The notes below the pieces were generated by a model. It saw only the letters and a program-made list of their open reading frames with translations. It did not search any database and was not told where the DNA came from. From positions 1 through 31,788 of the forward strand of contig SKMM01000211.1 of the NCBI GenBank assembly GCA_007121055.1: 31,788 nt of DNA. The letters run 5' to 3'. The DNA is from Paracoccaceae bacterium. GTDB lineage: Bacteria > Pseudomonadota > Alphaproteobacteria > Rhodobacterales > Rhodobacteraceae. The translations under genes and the position numbers were made by a program. Below are positions 26,695 through 31,788 of this stretch, piece by piece. Position 1 is the stretch's first letter, and each line of letters starts with the position of its first letter.

Positions 26695-29600
26695 ATGCGC
26701 CCCGGCCCTCTGATCTGTGCGCTGCTGCTGGCGCTGGCCGCGACCCCGGCGCCGGCCCAGCGCACCCTGCATGTCCCGCAGGAGCAGATCGACGCGTTGC
26801 CCGATGTGACCATGCCCGAGTTCGACATCGACCTTGGCAGCCCCGAAGGGATCCTGCGGTCCATGGAGTCGATCGCGGGCGCGGACTGGATCGGGACCTT
26901 GCCCGAGGCGATCGCCGAGGCCATCATCGGCACACCGCTGCTTCAGGCCCAGGCCCCGGTGGTCTGGGAAACCCGCGCCACCGGAGCCTGGAGCCTCACG
27001 CAATCGGGCACCGGCACGGTCAGCGTCATCGACCTTGGCGCGATGGGGGGTGCGGGCAGCCAGGTCCACGCGCTGCTGCACAGCCCCGACCGCGATTGGC
27101 CGCTGAGCGTGGCGGCGCAGGTGTCCGCTCTTGACGAGGCCGTGGCGCGGCTGCGCTTCTCTGGCACCGGCGAGGGTGCGGCGGTTGGGGGAACCGGCAT
27201 CGGCGCGGCCACCAACCACCTGTTCCAACCGCGGCGGCGCGTGGGCCACGCCACCGACGAGGGCATGCGCAGCCCCGAGTTCCTGCCGATGCTGCCCGAT
27301 TTCCTTTACACCCAGGTTGAGGGTGGGCGGGTGCAGGTGGACGCGCGCGACGGGCGGATTCGCATGGCCTTCGAGGCGCGCGTGGTCGAATACGACCGCC
27401 GCAGCAGTGCCCCCACCGGCCGCAGCGCACGTCTCACGGGCTGGCTGTGCGAGACTGCGCTGCACGGTGTCGACCCAGACGGCTGTGCCATCCCGGACGA
27501 GGAGCTGGAGCTTCTGGCCGTCACCCCGGAGAACCTGCGCGAGAACGTCAACTACCGCACCCCCGGCATCGGCCTGACCTTCTCCGAACCGGTGGACACC
27601 GACAGCCTGCGCGCGGCGTTCCGGCTGTTCACCTGGTCGCCCGACCTGACCCGGATGGAGATCGCCGGCCGCTTCGAGCCCCGCGGCGAGGCCCAGTATG
27701 CCTTCCTTCCGGACACCGAGCTGCCCGACGGCGCGATCCTCGAGGCCGAGCTTGCGGGCGGCGCGGACGGGGTGCGGAGCCGCGACGGCGAGGCGCATCT
27801 GAAGGACGGGCTGCGCTGGCGCTTCTCCACCATGATCGCGTCGGTGGCGACCCGGGCCGAGGGCGCGCAGCTCTCCGGTCTCGACGCCTATCAGACGCTG
27901 CGCAACGCGCCGCTGGTGATGGGCAAGCCCTCGCTGCTGCGCCTTGCCCCGCGCTGGACCGGCAACCCGGGCGTCCACCCCGACTGGCAGGTCCAGAGCT
28001 TTGCCGCGACGCTAGCGGGCAACGCCCAGCCCGTGCGGCTGGCCGGGCAATTCGACACGGCCCCCGGCGCGGAGGGTGAGATCCGCATCCACCAGCACGA
28101 GATCTTCAGCGATGCGCAGCGCACGCGGGTCGAGGACACGGTCAACCTGTTCGGCTGGGTGCCGCAGTGGGAGGGGCCCGACAGCGCGGTGGTGCTGACC
28201 ATCACCCCCCACGACCCCTGGCCCGAACCGCTGGAAGATGCGGTCTGGACGGTCGAAGGCAGCTTCGCCAACTGGCCCGTCGAGCCCTCCCGACTGACCA
28301 TCCGCTATGCCTATTTCGAGGCGGGCGCTTGGGCCGACGGCGTGCCCCCTGCGGATCGGGCGCGGGCCGAGGCGGTCCTGCGCGGCGCCGAGATCTATGC
28401 CACGCAGCTCTTTCCGGTGCTGGGCACACGGTTCACGCCGATCCTGCTGCCGGGCGTCGAGGCCACCATCGACCCCGCGTTCCTCGAGCTCGGCATCGAC
28501 GATTCCAGCCCCGCCGTGCAGGCGGCCCTGGAACGCGAGGCCGCGACCTCGCTGACCCGACCCGCGCTCCGCGGCGGAGGCTACCGGCTGGGCGCGCTTA
28601 TCCGCCGCGCATCGCTGCGACTGCGCTGGATCCTGTCGCAGGCCGGGCAGGGCAACGAGATGATCCTTCTCCTCTATCCCGGCGACATCGGCGGCGAGGG
28701 GATGGTCACCGATGTGGGGTTCTTCTTCGACCCGCACGACCATGCCCGCGGCATCGGCATGCCGATCTATGACGGGATGCCGGTGGAGCCTCTGGCGATG
28801 GGGCTTGTGCACGAGCTGGGCCATGCGCTGGGCCTGCACCACATTCCCGCCCATGCCAGCGTGGTCGAGGCGAGGGGCCTCCTGCCCTGGGACCACCGCG
28901 ACCCGGGGATGGAGGGCTTCCGCCTCGCCCCGGACGGCAGCCACGGCTGGCTGAAATCCCATACCCACGGCAATGCCGAGGCGGTCAGCGTGCTGGCGCC
29001 GCTGATGTGGCCGCAGGTGATGCCCACGACCTGGGCCTGGATCAGCGAGGGCGAATACACCGACCTCCGCGCGCGCTTCGCCAACCGAGCCGGCGCCCGA
29101 CGCCTGGGCGCGGCCTTCGCGCCGGGGGCGCCGGTGCAGCTGGCCTCGGCCGGGCCCGGAAGTCTCGTCCTGCCACCCGAAGACCCGCCCGGGACGGAGC
29201 CCGCGCGCAAGATCGCGCTGTCAGGGGTGATCCACCCCCATGGCACCGCCGCGACCATTGCCCATGTCGGACGCACCGAACGCCCCCGGTCCGCCCCGCC
29301 TGGCCCCTATACCGCCGCGCTCCTCGATGCCGACGGCGCCACGCTGCATGCCCGCACCTTCGACACCGAGCGTCCCCCGCCGCCCTTTCCGGTGGGCTAT
29401 CACCGCTTCCGGCGGGCCGTCGAACGGCCCGAGGCGGGGTCCACCACGCCCACTGGGGAGGATGCAGCACAGTCCCAGGTGGGCGCCGGGGCCAGCTCCG
29501 AGCTGCTACCGGGCGCCGTCATGCGCCGTCCCGATCAAGACCGCCCGGCCCCGACCGACCCTGGGCTCTGGCCCGATTTCGCGCTGACCCTGCCGGACCA

Positions 29601-30225
29601 TCCCGACGCCGTGCGGATTGTCATCAGCCTCGGGCATGAGGTGTTGGCGGAGCTTGCGGGTCCCGCCGCGCCGCCGACGCTACGACCCCACGCCGAGGTC
29701 CTGGACCTGACCGGCGGGCCTGCCCGTCTGAACTGGACCCTCGGCGGGCGCGCGCCCCTCGTCGATCTGCAGTACAGCCCCGATGGCGAGACCGGCTGGA
29801 CAGTGCTTCTTGCGGGCAGGCTGGCCACCGGGGCGCGGATCGACCCCGCCGATCTGCCACCCGGTCCATCCCCGACGCTGCGGCTTGTGGCCCGCGACGG
29901 GCTGGCAGAGGCCGAACGCCGCCTGCCGGTGCTGATGGACCGCCCACCGCTGCCGGTGGCGACCACGGCCACGCCCCTGACGGCGCAGTTCGACACCCCG
30001 CTGGCCGCCGATGCCCCCGCACATGTGCACCTCGCCGGCCCCGACGGAACCGAGCTTGGCGCCCGCGTTGTGCTTTCGCCCGACGGCCGGTTCCTCTCGG
30101 TCTGGCCCGATCACCCGCTGGAGCCCGACGCCCCGCACAGCCTGCGGCTTGCGCCGGGCCTGTCGGACCGCGCCGGCAACAAGCTGTCCACTTCGTGGGA
30201 GTGGTCGTTCGTTTCGGACCCCTGA
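26695..30225 (+). CDS. Large secreted metzincin-type zinc protease with Ig-like regions
   Basis: 1176 residues. A signal peptide (hydrophobic 6-18) is cut near PAQ at 22. HELGHALGLHH at 706-716 is the extended HExxHxxGxxH zinc motif of metzincins: His706, His710 and His716 as ligands, Glu707 as base. The Met-turn is probably Met771 (LMWPQ) or Met776. Upstream, GLTFSEPVDTDSLRAAFRLF (about 295-315) and the C-terminal end (about 1085-1176, with AGNKLSTSWEWSF) resemble SbsA/Big_5 Ig-like domains, so the protease core is flanked by beta domains. A proline-rich linker (about 910-960) follows the core. The whole does not match a family I know; M66 or M10 relatives are possible. A TTG at 26677 would add six residues; ATG 26695 is preferred. 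It should act in the periplasm or outside the cell. Confidence 0.85.
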   Translation: MRPGPLICALLLALAATPAPAQRTLHVPQEQIDALPDVTMPEFDIDLGSPEGILRSMESIAGADWIGTLPEAIAEAIIGTPLLQAQAPVVWETRATGAWSLTQSGTGTVSVIDLGAMGGAGSQVHALLHSPDRDWPLSVAAQVSALDEAVARLRFSGTGEGAAVGGTGIGAATNHLFQPRRRVGHATDEGMRSPEFLPMLPDFLYTQVEGGRVQVDARDGRIRMAFEARVVEYDRRSSAPTGRSARLTGWLCETALHGVDPDGCAIPDEELELLAVTPENLRENVNYRTPGIGLTFSEPVDTDSLRAAFRLFTWSPDLTRMEIAGRFEPRGEAQYAFLPDTELPDGAILEAELAGGADGVRSRDGEAHLKDGLRWRFSTMIASVATRAEGAQLSGLDAYQTLRNAPLVMGKPSLLRLAPRWTGNPGVHPDWQVQSFAATLAGNAQPVRLAGQFDTAPGAEGEIRIHQHEIFSDAQRTRVEDTVNLFGWVPQWEGPDSAVVLTITPHDPWPEPLEDAVWTVEGSFANWPVEPSRLTIRYAYFEAGAWADGVPPADRARAEAVLRGAEIYATQLFPVLGTRFTPILLPGVEATIDPAFLELGIDDSSPAVQAALEREAATSLTRPALRGGGYRLGALIRRASLRLRWILSQAGQGNEMILLLYPGDIGGEGMVTDVGFFFDPHDHARGIGMPIYDGMPVEPLAMGLVHELGHALGLHHIPAHASVVEARGLLPWDHRDPGMEGFRLAPDGSHGWLKSHTHGNAEAVSVLAPLMWPQVMPTTWAWISEGEYTDLRARFANRAGARRLGAAFAPGAPVQLASAGPGSLVLPPEDPPGTEPARKIALSGVIHPHGTAATIAHVGRTERPRSAPPGPYTAALLDADGATLHARTFDTERPPPPFPVGYHRFRRAVERPEAGSTTPTGEDAAQSQVGAGASSELLPGAVMRRPDQDRPAPTDPGLWPDFALTLPDHPDAVRIVISLGHEVLAELAGPAAPPTLRPHAEVLDLTGGPARLNWTLGGRAPLVDLQYSPDGETGWTVLLAGRLATGARIDPADLPPGPSPTLRLVARDGLAEAERRLPVLMDRPPLPVATTATPLTAQFDTPLAADAPAHVHLAGPDGTELGARVVLSPDGRFLSVWPDHPLEPDAPHSLRLAPGLSDRAGNKLSTSWEWSFVSDP

Positions 30226-30397
30226 GCGGGCAGCTTACCGACCACCGTCGCCCCAGCCGGGCATGCCGGGCCCTCGGCGAAGGGTGGCCAGCCGAGGGGG
30301 ATTTACTGCCTTGCGGCCGCTCCGCGCGGCGGCGCGCAGCCCACCCACCATGCCGTGGACTCGCGGGGACCGGCAGAACGGAGGGCCTGGCGTCGTC

Positions 30398-31225
30398 TCA
30401 CTCCTCGGCCAGCCAGCCCTCATAGAGCCGGTCGGCCTCGGCGCGTTCTTCCGGGGTCATCTCGTCGAGGATGCGCAGCAACGTGCGCGTGGAATCCCCT
30501 CCGCCCGCGCCTTCGGACAGCACGATCAGCCGCAGCGCCTCCATCAGGTCCTTCTCCACGCCGCGGCCCTGCCAGTGGGCGTGCCCGAGGTCGCGCAGCG
30601 CCGGACCATAGCCGCGCTCGGCCGAGATCCGGAACCAGTGGACGGCGCGCGCATCGTCCTGCAGGTCGTACCGGTCGGTCCAGTAGATCCTGCCTAGGTT
30701 GTGCGCCCCGGCCCGGTGACCCGCCTCGGAGGCCGCAAGGAACAGCGCCTTCGCCTCGGCGGTGTCCTGCGCCACGCCGCGCCCGCCGAGGTACAGCTCG
30801 CCCAGATCGTTCATCGCGGCCGCGTGCCCCGCGTCGGCGGCGCGGCGATACCAGCGCGCGGCCTCCTCCCGGTCCTGACCGGCGCCCCGGCCCCAGCGAT
30901 ACATCCAGCCCAGCCGCCACTGGGCCCGTGCATCGCCCGCCTCGGCGATGGGGTGCCAGATGCGATAGGCTTCGTCGAGATCCTGCTCCACCCCGCCCGC
31001 GCCCGCGCCCCGGCCCCAGAAATACATGTTGCCGAGCCAGTAGGTCGCCTCGGCATCGCCCGCCTCCGAGAGCCGCTGCAGACCCTCGAGGGCGGCGCCG
31101 TACTCCCGGTCGCGGTACTGCTCGAACACCGCCTCGAAACTCCCCGCCTGTACGGGCGACGCCATCGCCAGCATGGCCGCCATCGCCACCGTTCGGGGCC
31201 GGATGCCGTCCGTGATCCTCGCCAT
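30398..31225 (-). CDS. Periplasmic Sel1-repeat protein
   Basis: 275 residues with a signal peptide (hydrophobic 11-25, cut near QAG at 28). Five Sel1-like repeats of about 36 residues follow, each with the pattern Gly-x-Ala-x-x-x-x-x-Leu-Gly...Gly-Arg-Gly...Asp...Ala...Trp/Phe (for example WMYRWGRGAGQD and ELYLGGRGVAQD). The fourth repeat has a divergent middle (WTDRYDLQD). Sel1 repeats are alpha-alpha solenoids that bind partner proteins; bacterial exported ones often tune envelope signalling or secretion. GAGGGG-like purine-rich bases (GAGGGG, 8 nt) precede ATG 31225. It converges with the metzincin gene across 172 nt. Partner unknown. Confidence 0.9.
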   Translation of the reverse strand: MARITDGIRPRTVAMAAMLAMASPVQAGSFEAVFEQYRDREYGAALEGLQRLSEAGDAEATYWLGNMYFWGRGAGAGGVEQDLDEAYRIWHPIAEAGDARAQWRLGWMYRWGRGAGQDREEAARWYRRAADAGHAAAMNDLGELYLGGRGVAQDTAEAKALFLAASEAGHRAGAHNLGRIYWTDRYDLQDDARAVHWFRISAERGYGPALRDLGHAHWQGRGVEKDLMEALRLIVLSEGAGGGDSTRTLLRILDEMTPEERAEADRLYEGWLAEE

Positions 31226-31497
31226 GGCCCTTACCCCTCATTCCGCGCCGGCTTACAAACCGGCCCGCAAACAGACATGTCAGGCCCGCTGCCCGCCCGC
31301 GCCCTCCGTTCGAAGGGGTCGGACCGGGCTGGCGGGGCCTGCGCCGGGGTTCACAGGGGGGGGCTTCCCGCCGGACCGCCCGGGTGGCTGGCTGTTCCCC
31401 GTCCCCGGCCGCAGGAGACGAGGCGGAAGGCCCTATGCAAGGCGGCGGAGGCTGCGCGGCTCCCGGACGCTGGTGAGGGAAAGCCCTGGCGGGTTGG

Positions 31498-31620
31498 TCA
31501 CGCGGTCTCCGAGATCATGGCGGGAAAGAACCGGATCGTCAGCGAACCGCGAGACTTCAGCGCTTTGTTGAATGCCGGACAGTTGCAGGTCTTGTCGGCG
31601 CCGGGTGTGGGTCTGCTCAT
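31498..31620 (-). pseudogene. N-terminal fragment of an IS5-type transposase
   Basis: A 40-codon frame from ATG 31620 to TGA 31498 reads MSRPTPGADKT, then AFNKALKSRGSLTIRFFPAM. This is the start of IS5-family transposases of alphaproteobacteria, whose typical beginning is MSRPTPPTYKTTNWPAYNEA and then LKRRGSLTIWFDP. The stop comes about where the helix-turn-helix should start, and no further transposase sequence is found downstream to 31226. Just upstream, gaatcacacgatgaatc (31640-31656) matches the kind of imperfect inverted repeat that ends these elements. Substitutions (Asn-Trp-Pro to Asn-Cys-Pro, Trp-Phe to Arg-Phe) indicate age. Confidence 0.65.
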
Positions 31621-31788
31621 GGCCCCAGCTACAACTCGAGAATCACACGATGAATCCCCCAGACCGTGTGTGCAACATGTGTAACCGCCCCATGCGCAAG
31701 AGGGTTGTTGGAGCGGGATCGGGCGCGTCGTCGGGTGCTGACATGTGTCCGGCCTCTGGTGCGGCCATCTCCATGCCGCGGGCCCGTA
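31621..31788. other. Right edge of the window
   Basis: Holds the putative IS end (about 31640-31656) and then nothing recognisable. A short plus-strand frame from about 31650 with two CxxC-like cysteines runs off the edge, but it has no ribosome binding site and no family resemblance. Confidence 0.3.

Noticed and set aside
31650..31788. Short plus-strand frame with CxxC-type cysteines running off the right edge
   Set aside because: No ribosome binding site, overlaps the likely IS end, and too short to judge. A minus-strand frame here is equally open.

Overview
The window is very GC-rich with dense coding on both strands. Its gene content points to an alphaproteobacterium of the Rhodobacterales / Rhodobacteraceae type. 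Pointers are a ClpS of alphaproteobacterial form, a MurJ flippase, a glpD-glpK pair, a comM gene behind a perfect TTAA-N7-TTAAC CtrA-type site, a DUF2259 secreted protein and frequent TTG/GTG starts. The taxonomic placement is an inference from family resemblance, not from a search.

Left part (1-2590): no gene is recognisable before tRNA-Ala(GGC) at 809-884. Directly behind the tRNA lies a decayed prophage. It holds two 9-base repeats that look like integrase arm sites, a fragment of a P4-type phage primase joined in frame to the tail of an HNH endonuclease, a broken phage replication-region gene that keeps a perfect ribosome binding site, and a short piece resembling the end of a P27-type small terminase.

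Housekeeping part (2593-14770): comM/yifB has the CtrA-type site upstream. Then follow glpK and glpD (minus strand; glpD first in transcription), a HAD hydrolase, and a divergent clpS-rsmC-SDR run. The SDR has lost both catalytic residues of its YxxxK motif. tRNA-Asp(GTC), a cobalamin-binding-domain protein, a zinc-ribbon metallopeptidase-like protein and murJ complete this part.

Right part (15338-30225): a single-direction block of ten genes. Five overlapping genes encode a peptide/nickel-type ABC importer of unusual build. Its binding protein carries the two halves of the SBP_bac_5 fold in swapped order plus a beta-rich tail, and its second permease carries about 190 extracytoplasmic residues between helix 1 and the core. 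I recall this layout from importers of hyperthermophilic archaea and Chloroflexi. Five further genes follow: a 71-aa membrane protein, a 318-aa membrane protein, a DUF2259 secreted protein, a secreted protein with an internal duplication, and a 1176-aa secreted metzincin-type zinc protease with Ig-like regions. I propose that the block couples an extracellular protease and exported partner proteins to a dedicated peptide importer. This is the best candidate for an undescribed system here.

Right edge: a Sel1-repeat periplasmic protein on the minus strand, then the first 40 codons of an IS5-type transposase ended by a stop. The rest of the edge shows nothing recognisable.
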